A stretch of DNA of 13,389 nucleotides from an uncultured Clostridia bacterium (GTDB lineage Bacteria; Bacillota; Clostridia; Christensenellales; UBA1242). The stretch spans positions 1-13,389 of the forward strand of contig CAJOPQ010000035.1 of the NCBI GenBank assembly GCA_905236445.1, written 5' to 3'. A program made the translations under genes and the position numbers. The number at the start of each line of letters is the position of its first letter. The first letter of the stretch is position 1. Under the pieces are notes generated by a model, which saw nothing but the letters and a program-made list of their open reading frames with translations, had not been told where the DNA came from and did not search any database. This document shows, piece by piece, positions 1 through 5,982 of the stretch.

Positions 1-1959
1 ATTACAATCGCCATTTTGTTGGGCGTGTGCTTAACGTTACTAAAATTGCAGAAATATTCCACAAATAAGATATCTGGAACTTACACAATTATAGCATCTG
101 TAGAAAATATATCTCAATACGACTTTGGTGCGAGATTAGATTTGGATAACATAACTTTGGAAGATGAAGACGGTGAGTATATTTACGATGGCAATTCTTC
201 GGTATTTATAGAGAACTATTACATAACAGATGTTGTTGTTGGCTCAACAATCAAAATTAAAGGCGAAATTGTGTCTAACGAAGTATATACGGCAGAAGAT
301 GTTAACAAACTTATTAACAACTCAATGTCTACAATCGAATTTGATAAAGACAATGGATTAGAAATTGTTGCAACGAAGGTTACTTTGAGGTCAGAATTTT
401 TAAATTATGTTTCCGATATATTACACTCTAATATGTCAGAAGATAACGCAAACTTGGCTTATGGAATGTTGTTTGGCGATAAAAGTGGCATTTCTAATGA
501 GGTATCTAGTGTGTTTAAGACAAGTGGTGTTATGCATCTATTGGCTGTGTCGGGGTTGCATGTTGGGATTATTTCTGGGGTAATTATTTTTGTTATCAAA
601 AAAATATGCGAAAAAACCAAATTGTCTTTCAAATCAAAGTGGATTACAATAATTGCATTAACTTCATTATTTCTATTGATTTATGCTTATCTTTGTGGAT
701 TTGTTGCTTCTGTAACGAGAGCATCAATAATGGTTATTGTATATTTAGTGTCGCAAGCGTTAGGCGAAAAATATGATATCTTGTCATCACTTAGTGTGGC
801 TGGAATAATTATACTATTAATTAATCCTTTATCACTACTTGAAATAGGATTTCAGTTATCATTTGTTTGCATTTTTGCTATTATAACTCTTGTTCCTAAA
901 TTTTTAGAACTTACTCGTGCTATTAAGATTCCTAATTGGTTGTCTTCACCTCTTGTTATATCTATGTCAATTAATTTATTAATTTTCCCTATATTGATTA
1001 ATAATTTTGGAGAAGCATCAATTGTATCTGTTTTGGCAAATTTAATAGTTATTCCCTTGTTTTCAATAATTTTTCCAATTTTATTTGTATGTCTATTCAT
1101 TGGCATGATTCCAATTTTTGGCTTTGTATTGAAATTGCCAGATGTTCTTTTGCAGATTTTGGGAAGAATAATTGATTTATTTGCATCTATTCCTTATGCT
1201 GTTGTGTCAGCATTTAGAGTGGGTTATATTGTGTTGGCGATTATATTAGCTTTTGCTTTTATTTGGAAATATTTAATGGTACGCAATATAACAAAAATTG
1301 CTTTACTTTCGTCTTTTGCAGTTATTTGCATAATATTTATGATATTTGCCTCTATGCCTGCGACAATTCCGTCTAATACAATTGTTGTGCAAGACAAATA
1401 TGGGTATTTTAATTTGGTATATTCTAATGATTCGCTTGTTATGTTCGGTGTACCTAATAAATACACGAAAGATTTTCTATATGACAACAAAATTTCAACT
1501 ATAGATTGCTTAGTGGTGTATGATTTTAGTATGAAGTCGTATAATCTCATCAAAGACTTTTGCTCAGATTACAATGTAAAATATCTTTGTTTGGATAGTA
1601 GGTTTGAGAAATTTAGTGATATACTAGATTGTAACAAAACAACAATTGGTTATTTTGATAATAATATAACTTTTGAAAATTATAACTTCGAAGTAATTAG
1701 AGATGTTGCGGACAATGTACTTGCAATAACTCTTTTGGGACATGAAGATATATTGTACATTGTGAAAGATTTACAACAAGATGATTATTCTCTTCTTGGC
1801 TCAATGTTGAATAAGCCTTACGAATATGTAATTATTGCGAAAAACGATGTAGAGTTATATAATTATGATATAATAGCTAATAATATAATTTGTGTTAGTG
1901 GTGACTATGGAAATAATGTAAAATTGCGTAACGGTGTAAGTTTGAAGGTTGAAGTATAA
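1..1959 (+). CDS. comEC: ComEC/Rec2-family DNA internalization protein, 5' end outside window
   Basis: This is probably the inner-membrane channel that passes single-stranded DNA into the cell during natural transformation. The reading frame is open from base 1 and begins inside a hydrophobic stretch (ITIAILLGVCLTLL), so the true start lies upstream. The TTG at 16 is not a convincing start because it cuts this segment and no ribosome binding site can be seen. Seen in order, numbering from base 1: an N-terminal membrane segment, an OB-like soluble region (about residues 20-130, DUF4131-like), the Competence-family core with the hallmark AVSGLHVG (about 182-189) followed by several hydrophobic helices to about 460, and a soluble C-terminal domain of about 190 residues. 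That last domain sits where ComEC proteins usually carry a metallo-beta-lactamase-like fold, but the HxDxDH-type metal motif is absent. The gene lies 18 bases before holA, a common Firmicutes pairing. Family assignment is secure; transformability is inference. Confidence 0.9.
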   Translation: MTIAILLGVCLTLLKLQKYSTNKISGTYTIIASVENISQYDFGARLDLDNITLEDEDGEYIYDGNSSVFIENYYITDVVVGSTIKIKGEIVSNEVYTAEDVNKLINNSMSTIEFDKDNGLEIVATKVTLRSEFLNYVSDILHSNMSEDNANLAYGMLFGDKSGISNEVSSVFKTSGVMHLLAVSGLHVGIISGVIIFVIKKICEKTKLSFKSKWITIIALTSLFLLIYAYLCGFVASVTRASIMVIVYLVSQALGEKYDILSSLSVAGIIILLINPLSLLEIGFQLSFVCIFAIITLVPKFLELTRAIKIPNWLSSPLVISMSINLLIFPILINNFGEASIVSVLANLIVIPLFSIIFPILFVCLFIGMIPIFGFVLKLPDVLLQILGRIIDLFASIPYAVVSAFRVGYIVLAIILAFAFIWKYLMVRNITKIALLSSFAVICIIFMIFASMPATIPSNTIVVQDKYGYFNLVYSNDSLVMFGVPNKYTKDFLYDNKISTIDCLVVYDFSMKSYNLIKDFCSDYNVKYLCLDSRFEKFSDILDCNKTTIGYFDNNITFENYNFEVIRDVADNVLAITLLGHEDILYIVKDLQQDDYSLLGSMLNKPYEYVIIAKNDVELYNYDIIANNIICVSGDYGNNVKLRNGVSLKVEV

Positions 1960-1977
1960 AGGATATAGGGGTGTTGT

Positions 1978-2943
1978 ATGAAGTTTGAGGAATTGAAGAA
2001 AAGCTTGGCAAATAATACAAAAAATAATTATTTAATTCAGGGTTCTGACATGTTTCTTTGTGACAATGCAGTAAGATTAATTGAAGAAAGTCTTAATATA
2101 GATATGCCAGAATTTAATATTTCAAAGTTTGGTCAGCAGGATATTGATTTTGCAGATGTTGTACAAAGCTTGCTTACACCTGCAGCTTTTTCTACTAGCA
2201 AACTTGTTGTTGTAGATTTGTCCAACAAATATACCAAAATAAAAAATATAGAAGAGTTAAAAAAATATCTTAAAGAAGGCAAATTTGATAACATATTAGT
2301 TATAAAAGTGTGCGACAATATCGAGTCGATAAAAGGTCTTGAGAACAAATATTTTGAAACTGTTGAGTGTAGTGAGTTGCCAAGAGATATCGCAGTAAAA
2401 CTAATAACTCTTGAAGCAAAGAAAAAGGATAGAACTATTACGCCTTCAGCGATAAACAAAGTGCTTGAATATACCAATGGAAATATGTCTGCTTGCATGA
2501 ATGAATTAGTTAAATTAGTTAATTATGCTGATTCTGAAATTGCTGAAGATGATGTATTGTTGCTTGTTGCAAGAAATTTAGACTACAAGATATATGAATT
2601 AACAGAGAACTTGGCAAAGAAAAATATTAATAAAGTATACGAAATTCTTAATGATCTAAAGGGTAAGAAGAATGGCTATCAAGGCTTAATTGGGCTAATA
2701 TATACACACTTTAGAAGATTGTTACATATTGCTATTACTAAATTAAGTATAGCAGAATATGCTGACTTGTTTGGTATCAAAGAATATGCTGTAAAAAAAT
2801 TAATTGAGCAGTCATCTATTTTTAAACCAAGAAAGTTAAAAGAAATATGTGATACATGTATTGACTTGGAATACAAGATGAAGACAAGTCAAATAACTCC
2901 AGTTAATGCTGTGGATATGTTAGTTCTAAAAATTGTTGAATAA
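1978..2943 (+). CDS. holA: DNA polymerase III delta subunit (clamp-loader)
   Basis: The delta subunit opens the beta sliding clamp as part of the clamp-loader complex during replication. The 321-aa length is normal for the family. The N-terminal domain has the AAA+-like opening NYLIQGSDMFLCDNA (about residues 17-31) without a Walker A motif, as expected for delta, which does not bind ATP. Residues about 165-185 (GNMSACMNELVKL) match the sensor-type segment, and the helical C-terminal collar contains LIGLIYTHFRRLLHIA (about 240-255) and ends with the typical TSQITPVNAVDMLVLKI. The start ATG follows AGGGG (1967-1971) with a 6-base spacer. It directly follows comEC and is probably cotranscribed with it. 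A strong terminator at 3004-3042 ends the unit. In many Firmicutes rpsT lies next to holA; none is present here. Confidence 0.95.
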   Translation: MKFEELKKSLANNTKNNYLIQGSDMFLCDNAVRLIEESLNIDMPEFNISKFGQQDIDFADVVQSLLTPAAFSTSKLVVVDLSNKYTKIKNIEELKKYLKEGKFDNILVIKVCDNIESIKGLENKYFETVECSELPRDIAVKLITLEAKKKDRTITPSAINKVLEYTNGNMSACMNELVKLVNYADSEIAEDDVLLLVARNLDYKIYELTENLAKKNINKVYEILNDLKGKKNGYQGLIGLIYTHFRRLLHIAITKLSIAEYADLFGIKEYAVKKLIEQSSIFKPRKLKEICDTCIDLEYKMKTSQITPVNAVDMLVLKIVE

Positions 2944-3003
2944 TAGCTACAATTTATAAAAAATAGGTAAATCAAGCGACTTTTCAATATGTTGCATAAT
3001 AAT

Positions 3004-3042
3004 ATGTCACACTATTTTTGGTGTGACATTTTTATTTTTTTT
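3004..3042 (+). terminator. Intrinsic terminator after holA
   Basis: A perfect 9-bp stem (ATGTCACAC at 3004-3012 with GTGTGACAT at 3021-3029) has an 8-base loop and is followed at once by a T-rich tract (3030-3042, interrupted by one A). It lies 61 bases after the holA stop and should end the comEC-holA transcript, separating it from the unit starting near 3100. Confidence 0.92.
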
Positions 3043-3064
3043 AGTGTATAACAAAAATTGGGTA

Positions 3065-3094
3065 TTGACTTCTAATATGTTATTGATATATAAT
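3065..3094 (+). promoter_or_regulatory. Sigma-A-type promoter of the 3208-3921 unit
   Basis: TTGACT (3065-3070) and a perfect TATAAT (3089-3094) are separated by 18 bases. Transcription should start near 3100-3102, giving a leader of about 106 bases before the ATG at 3208. The promoter lies just after the holA terminator, so the two downstream orphan genes appear to be independently and constitutively transcribed. Confidence 0.8.
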
Positions 3095-3124
3095 CGCTAT
3101 AGTCTATTAGTATCAAGATACAAT

Positions 3125-3175
3125 CAAAATTATATGTATCATGTTTTTGAGATAATATACAAAATATAATTTTTG
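3125..3175 (+). promoter_or_regulatory. Long AU-rich hairpin in the 5' leader of the orphan unit
   Basis: CAAAATTATAT (3125-3135) pairs with ATATAATTTTTG (3164-3175), 11 bp with one bulged T. TGTAT (3135-3139) can extend the stem with ATACA (3157-3161). No T-tract follows it, so it is not a terminator. It ends 16 bases before the Shine-Dalgarno AGGGG (3192-3196). Only two of its pairs are G-C and the surrounding DNA is very AT-rich, so chance pairing is possible. No known element is recognised. Confidence 0.35.
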
Positions 3176-3207
3176 TCAAACTACAAAAATAAGGGGCGTG
3201 TAAGAAT

Positions 3208-3714
3208 ATGGAAAGAGAAAGATATATACCTAGAGGAAAAATGGAAGATTCTGCAAGAAGAAGATTTGATTATAGTATGTTCTTAGCAAGAAAGTTGTTG
3301 GAGGCTAATGACGGTGCTTTGAGCCTATATACATTATATGATAGATCTTCGGCGTTGCAAGAATTCCAAGAAGACAAGTACATAAAAATGAGAGACTTTA
3401 ATAAAGGTTTTAAGGCAGAGATGGTAAAAGAATTCCCTGATTACAAAAATCTTGGATATATTGAAAATGATAGAAGATATAATTTCTTAATGGAGATTGC
3501 TGAAATTTTTGGTAGAACGGTTATTACTGTTGATGAATTAAACATTATTGATGAAGAAGTTGATGATTTCTATGATTCATGTTTTAAAGATGTGTACGAA
3601 GCTGAAGAAAGGGATCTGTATATAGAGAATTTGTGGCACATGGATATTGATAAAGTAACAAATCTTGATAATTTAGACACAAAAGACGCTCCTGCAGATG
3701 AGATGGAGAGATAA
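3208..3714 (+). CDS. Unrecognised 168-aa protein with acidic C-terminal tail
   Basis: I do not recognise this protein. It begins MERERYIPRG with a strongly basic first 20 residues (RRR at 17-19). The middle part (about 20-108) looks like mixed alpha-helical globular sequence with regular hydrophobic and aromatic positions. Residues 109-168 are strongly acidic, with about 22 Asp/Glu against 5 Lys/Arg. No signal peptide, membrane segment or metal motif is seen; the only cysteine is at residue 125. The start is supported by AGGGG (3192-3196), 11 bases upstream, and by a promoter about 110 bases upstream. The stop lies 6 bases before the next small gene, whose ribosome binding site appears to lie inside this gene's last codons (GGAGAG before the TAA). 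Codon use resembles its neighbours, so I see no sign of recent transfer. It is probably a real cytoplasmic protein of unknown role. Confidence 0.75.
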   Translation: MERERYIPRGKMEDSARRRFDYSMFLARKLLEANDGALSLYTLYDRSSALQEFQEDKYIKMRDFNKGFKAEMVKEFPDYKNLGYIENDRRYNFLMEIAEIFGRTVITVDELNIIDEEVDDFYDSCFKDVYEAEERDLYIENLWHMDIDKVTNLDNLDTKDAPADEMER

Positions 3715-3720
3715 TAAAAT

Positions 3721-3921
3721 ATGGCTAAGTTTATAGATTGGATTATGAATAAAATTGATACATCGATGAACTATGCTAATCAATCAATTGATTGTTTGGA
3801 TTATTATATAGAAGAATTAGACTCGATGTTTGATGATATTGATCCATACGGATTTGAGACAATAGAAAGAAAATTTTATAACAACAATAATCAAAATGAT
3901 AAATTTGATATGGAAAAATGA
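3721..3921 (+). CDS. Unrecognised 66-aa acidic protein
   Basis: This small protein is not recognised. The first 50 residues (MAKFIDWIMNKIDTSMNYAN onward) look helical and amphipathic, with an acidic stretch YYIEELDSMFDDIDPYGFET at about 28-47. The end is Asn-rich (NNNNQND at 54-60) and probably flexible. No signal peptide or membrane helix is convincing. It follows the 168-aa gene by 6 bases with a Shine-Dalgarno-like GGAGAG inside the upstream gene's end, so the two are likely translationally coupled. It is the only gene in the window using a TGA stop, and that stop is the first part of the terminator hairpin at 3921. That a terminator sits exactly at its end supports it as the last gene of a two-gene unit. 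Short length limits certainty. Confidence 0.6.
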   Translation: MAKFIDWIMNKIDTSMNYANQSIDCLDYYIEELDSMFDDIDPYGFETIERKFYNNNNQNDKFDMEK

Positions 3922-3949
3922 AAAACTGGCATATTTGGCTAGTTTTTTT
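3921..3949 (+). terminator. Intrinsic terminator of the orphan gene pair
   Basis: AAAAACTGGC (3921-3930) pairs with GCTAGTTTTT (3938-3947), including one G-T pair, around a 7-base loop. The run of seven Ts (3943-3949) overlaps the 3' arm. The last base of the TGA stop at 3919-3921 is the first base of the hairpin. Because the stem is flanked by As on the left, it may also work weakly on the other strand, although no gene there needs it. Confidence 0.88.
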
Positions 3950-3960
3950 GTTTTGATGTC

Positions 3961-3989
3961 TTGACATTTTCTATTATTTAATATATAAT
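3961..3989 (+). promoter_or_regulatory. Distal promoter of the S10 operon (perfect consensus)
   Basis: TTGACA (3961-3966), 17 bases, TATAAT (3984-3989): an exact match to the housekeeping sigma-factor consensus. Start of transcription is expected near 3995-3997, within or next to GCTGT (3994-3998). It lies 12 bases after the upstream terminator and points at rpsJ with no gene between, giving a leader of about 378 bases. Confidence 0.9.
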
Positions 3990-4088
3990 AATTGCTGTTA
4001 TAAGCTTTTCATAATAAGTAGTTTAAAGATTTTTGCCCTAAAAGTACACAAAAATATTAAAATTTTGTTTAAATTTTTGAAAAAACCA

Positions 4089-4117
4089 TTGACATACTAC
4101 AAAAAATCATATAAAAT
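4089..4117 (+). promoter_or_regulatory. Proximal promoter of the S10 operon
   Basis: TTGACA (4089-4094) is followed after 17 bases by TAAAAT (4112-4117). A TATAAA at 4110-4115 is an alternative -10 box with a 15-base spacer. The 40 bases upstream consist of A and T tracts (about 4050-4088) that resemble an UP element, as is usual for ribosomal operons. The predicted start falls near G4124, which is also the first base of the GCTGTA arm that closes the leader RNA. This coincidence supports both the promoter and the fold. Confidence 0.75.
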
Positions 4118-4123
4118 GGTAAA

Positions 4124-4267
4124 GCTGTATAATGATTTCCTCGTGCAAGGTTACTTATTTATGCCAAAAAATAAGATAGTTTGCTAGAGGGTAAATAAGA
4201 GTTTATACAAGATTATAAACGACTAGATTTCGTTTGACTACTAAGTAAAATTACAGCAATTTTTTTT
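4124..4267 (+). promoter_or_regulatory. Putative structured leader RNA of the S10 operon
   Basis: Pairings seen by eye: GCTGTA (4124-4129) with TACAGC (4252-4257) closes the element. Inside it is a long imperfect hairpin: CCTC (4139-4142) with GAGG (4187-4190), GCAA (4145-4148) with TTGC (4181-4184), and CTTATTT (4154-4160) with AAATAAG (4169-4175). A perfect 7-bp hairpin follows: GTTTATA (4201-4207) with TATAAAC (4214-4220). Eight Ts (4260-4267) come two bases after the closing arm. S10 operons in bacteria are often autoregulated by a ribosomal protein (L4 in Escherichia coli) that binds the leader, so this is the natural guess, but I cannot match the sequence to a known leader class or riboswitch from memory. 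Confidence 0.6.
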
Positions 4268-4274
4268 AAGATTT

Positions 4275-4299
4275 TGCTTTGATACACCCGGAGCAGTGT
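4275..4299 (+). promoter_or_regulatory. Second hairpin in the S10 leader
   Basis: TGCTTT (4275-4280) can pair with GGAGCA (4290-4295) around a 9-base loop. Alternatively ACAC (4284-4287) pairs with GTGT (4296-4299), and the two folds exclude each other. This is the most GC-rich stretch of the leader. From 4300 to 4373 I see only AT-rich sequence, an unused AGGAGAAA (4328-4335), and the rpsJ ribosome binding site AAGGAG (4359-4364). Confidence 0.3.
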
Positions 4300-4373
4300 T
4301 TTAAATATATTTTATATTACTTTGGCTAGGAGAAATTTAGGTAAATTAATTTATTTTTAAGGAGAAAAAATTA

Positions 4374-4682
4374 ATGGCAACACAAAAAATAAGAGTTAGA
4401 TTAAAAGCATTTGACCACAGCTTAATCGATGTAGCAAGTAAGAGAATTGCGGATACTGCTTTAAGATTTGGTGCAAAGATTAGTGGTCCAATCCCACTAC
4501 CAACTGAGAGAGAGGTAGTTACAATTATCCGTTCACCACACAAATACAAAGATAGTCGTGAACAATTCGAAATGAGAACACACAAGAGGATCATTGATAT
4601 CTATAGTCCTTCTGCAAAAGCTGTTGACGCTTTGATGAAGTTGGATTTGCCTGCAGGTGTTGATATCAATATCAAACTTTAA
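4374..4682 (+). CDS. rpsJ: 30S ribosomal protein S10
   Basis: S10 is a head protein of the 30S subunit and, in many bacteria, also the NusE partner of NusB in antitermination. At 102 aa it has the usual length. The family signature begins KAFDHSLIDV (residues 11-20) and continues to GPIPLPT (38-44). The extended loop SPHKYKDSRE (54-63) reaches into the subunit. Lys57, a position where changes are linked to tetracycline-class resistance in Gram-positives, appears to be the usual lysine. The ATG follows AAGGAG (4359-4364) at 9 bases. It is the first gene of the S10-spc operon, behind two promoters and a structured leader, so its translation start is where any leader control would act. Confidence 0.98.
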   Translation: MATQKIRVRLKAFDHSLIDVASKRIADTALRFGAKISGPIPLPTEREVVTIIRSPHKYKDSREQFEMRTHKRIIDIYSPSAKAVDALMKLDLPAGVDINIKL

Positions 4683-4706
4683 TTATTGTAGGAGGAAAAT
4701 AATATT

Positions 4707-5339
4707 ATGAAGAAAGCAATTTTAGGTAAGAAACTTGGTATGACTCAAATATTTGGCAGTGATGGCTTAGTAATTCCTGTTACAGTAGTTGAGGCTGGTC
4801 CTTGTTATGTTACACAAGTTAAGACTGTTAAGAATGACGGTTACGACGCAGTTCAATTGGCTTATGGTGATGTTAAAGAGAATGCAATTAACAAGCCACT
4901 TCTAGGACAACTTCAGAAGGCTAATGTTTCTGCAAAGAAGTATTTAAAAGAATTTAAGTTAGATGGTACATATTCTATGGGCGATGAGATCAATTGTTCT
5001 ATCTTCGAAGAGGGAGATGTTGTTGATGTCGTTGGCACTTCTAAAGGTCATGGGTATTCTGGAACAATTGCTAAATGGAATTTCCAAAGACATAGAATGA
5101 CTCACGGTAATGGTCCTGTTCATAGACATGTAGGTTCTATCGGTGCTAACACTTTCCCTGCTAAAGTATTCAAAGGAAAGAAGATGGCTGGTAGATGGGG
5201 TAGTGAGAGAGTTACTATTCAGAATCTAAAAGTTGTAAAAGTTGATGCAGAAAGAAATATCTTATTAATCAAGGGTGCAATCCCGGGAGCAAAAGGAAGT
5301 TTAGTTTCTGTTAAATCTGCTGTAAAGGTAAACGCATAA
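4707..5339 (+). CDS. rplC: 50S ribosomal protein L3
   Basis: L3 is an early assembly protein of the 50S subunit whose long loop approaches the peptidyl-transferase centre. The 210-aa length is normal. The protein opens MKKAILGKKLGMTQIF, carries the signature GTSKGHGYSG (residues 110-119) and the central extension with MTHGNGPVHRHVGSIGA (131-147). The stretch MAGRWGSERVT (160-170) differs slightly from the more common MPGHMGNERVT, a lineage variation rather than damage. The ribosome binding site AGGAGG (4690-4695) has an 11-base spacer to the ATG. It lies 24 bases after rpsJ, the widest gap inside the operon. Confidence 0.98.
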   Translation: MKKAILGKKLGMTQIFGSDGLVIPVTVVEAGPCYVTQVKTVKNDGYDAVQLAYGDVKENAINKPLLGQLQKANVSAKKYLKEFKLDGTYSMGDEINCSIFEEGDVVDVVGTSKGHGYSGTIAKWNFQRHRMTHGNGPVHRHVGSIGANTFPAKVFKGKKMAGRWGSERVTIQNLKVVKVDAERNILLIKGAIPGAKGSLVSVKSAVKVNA

Positions 5340-5352
5340 GGGGGATTAAGCA

Positions 5353-5982
5353 ATGTCAAGTGTAAAGATATACAATATGCTAGGTGAAGAAAGCGGATCT
5401 ACATTATCACTTAACAAAGAAGTGTTTGGTGCAGAATACAATGAAGCATTAATTCACCAAGTAGTAGTTGCTTATTTAGCAAACAATAGACAAGGCACTA
5501 AGAGCACTTTGACCAGATCTGAGGTTAGAGGACATGCTAAGAAGCCTTGGAGACAAAAAGGAACTGGTAGGGCAAGACAAGGCTCAACTAAGGGTCCACA
5601 ATGGAGAGGTGGTGGTATCGTGTTCGCACCAAAGCCAAGAGACTTCTCTAAGAAAGTTAACAAAGAAGCCAAGAGATTAGCATTTATCAGTGCTATCAGT
5701 ACCAAACTTAAAGATAAAGAATTGATTGTCTTAGACAACTTGGATTTGAAAGATGCTAAGACTAAATCAGTTGTAAGTATCTTGAATAACTTGAAATTAG
5801 ATAAGACAGTTATCTTTGTTACTAAAGGTAATAACGACAATCTAATTAAGGCTTCTGGAAATTTGAAGAACGTAGATGTTACAACATCAGATATTCTTAA
5901 TACGTACGATATTGTATGTTGCGACAAATTGGTTCTTACAGTTGATGCAATAAATGAAATACAGGAGGCTTATGTTAAATAA
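5353..5982 (+). CDS. rplD: 50S ribosomal protein L4
   Basis: L4 lines part of the nascent-peptide exit tunnel and in gamma-proteobacteria represses its own operon by binding the S10 leader. It has 209 aa, normal length. The tunnel loop lies at about residues 48-96, with KPWRQKGTGRARQGS (64-78) and QWRGGGIVFAPKPRD (83-97), as in macrolide-contact regions of other bacteria. The N-terminal part is somewhat divergent. The stop TAA shares its last base with the rplW start (TAATG). The binding site for rplW (AGGAGG at 5963-5968) lies in this gene's last codons. If the leader upstream of rpsJ is autoregulatory, L4 is one candidate ligand. Confidence 0.98.
   Translation: MSSVKIYNMLGEESGSTLSLNKEVFGAEYNEALIHQVVVAYLANNRQGTKSTLTRSEVRGHAKKPWRQKGTGRARQGSTKGPQWRGGGIVFAPKPRDFSKKVNKEAKRLAFISAISTKLKDKELIVLDNLDLKDAKTKSVVSILNNLKLDKTVIFVTKGNNDNLIKASGNLKNVDVTTSDILNTYDIVCCDKLVLTVDAINEIQEAYVK

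Noticed and set aside
16..18. TTG as the start codon of comEC.
   Set aside because: The frame is open to base 1, the preceding codons are hydrophobic and belong to the same membrane segment, and no Shine-Dalgarno is visible; the gene is simply cut by the window.
3721..3921. TGA recoding (code 4 or 25) at the end of the 66-aa gene.
   Set aside because: Reading through adds only six residues before TAG and enters the terminator hairpin; all other genes are consistent with code 11, and tryptophan is encoded by TGG.
4124..4267. A known riboswitch, T-box, tmRNA, signal recognition particle RNA or RNase P RNA in the S10 leader.
   Set aside because: None of the conserved core motifs that I know for these classes is present.
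4336..4358. A leader peptide after the first AGGAGAAA in the rpsJ leader.
   Set aside because: No ATG, GTG or TTG follows at a usable distance.
5472..5927. A 151-codon open frame on the minus strand opposite rplD.
   Set aside because: It lies wholly inside a certain gene, its protein is hydrophobic and repetitive in the way of antisense translations, and no binding site or promoter serves it. The same holds for the other minus-strand frames in the window.
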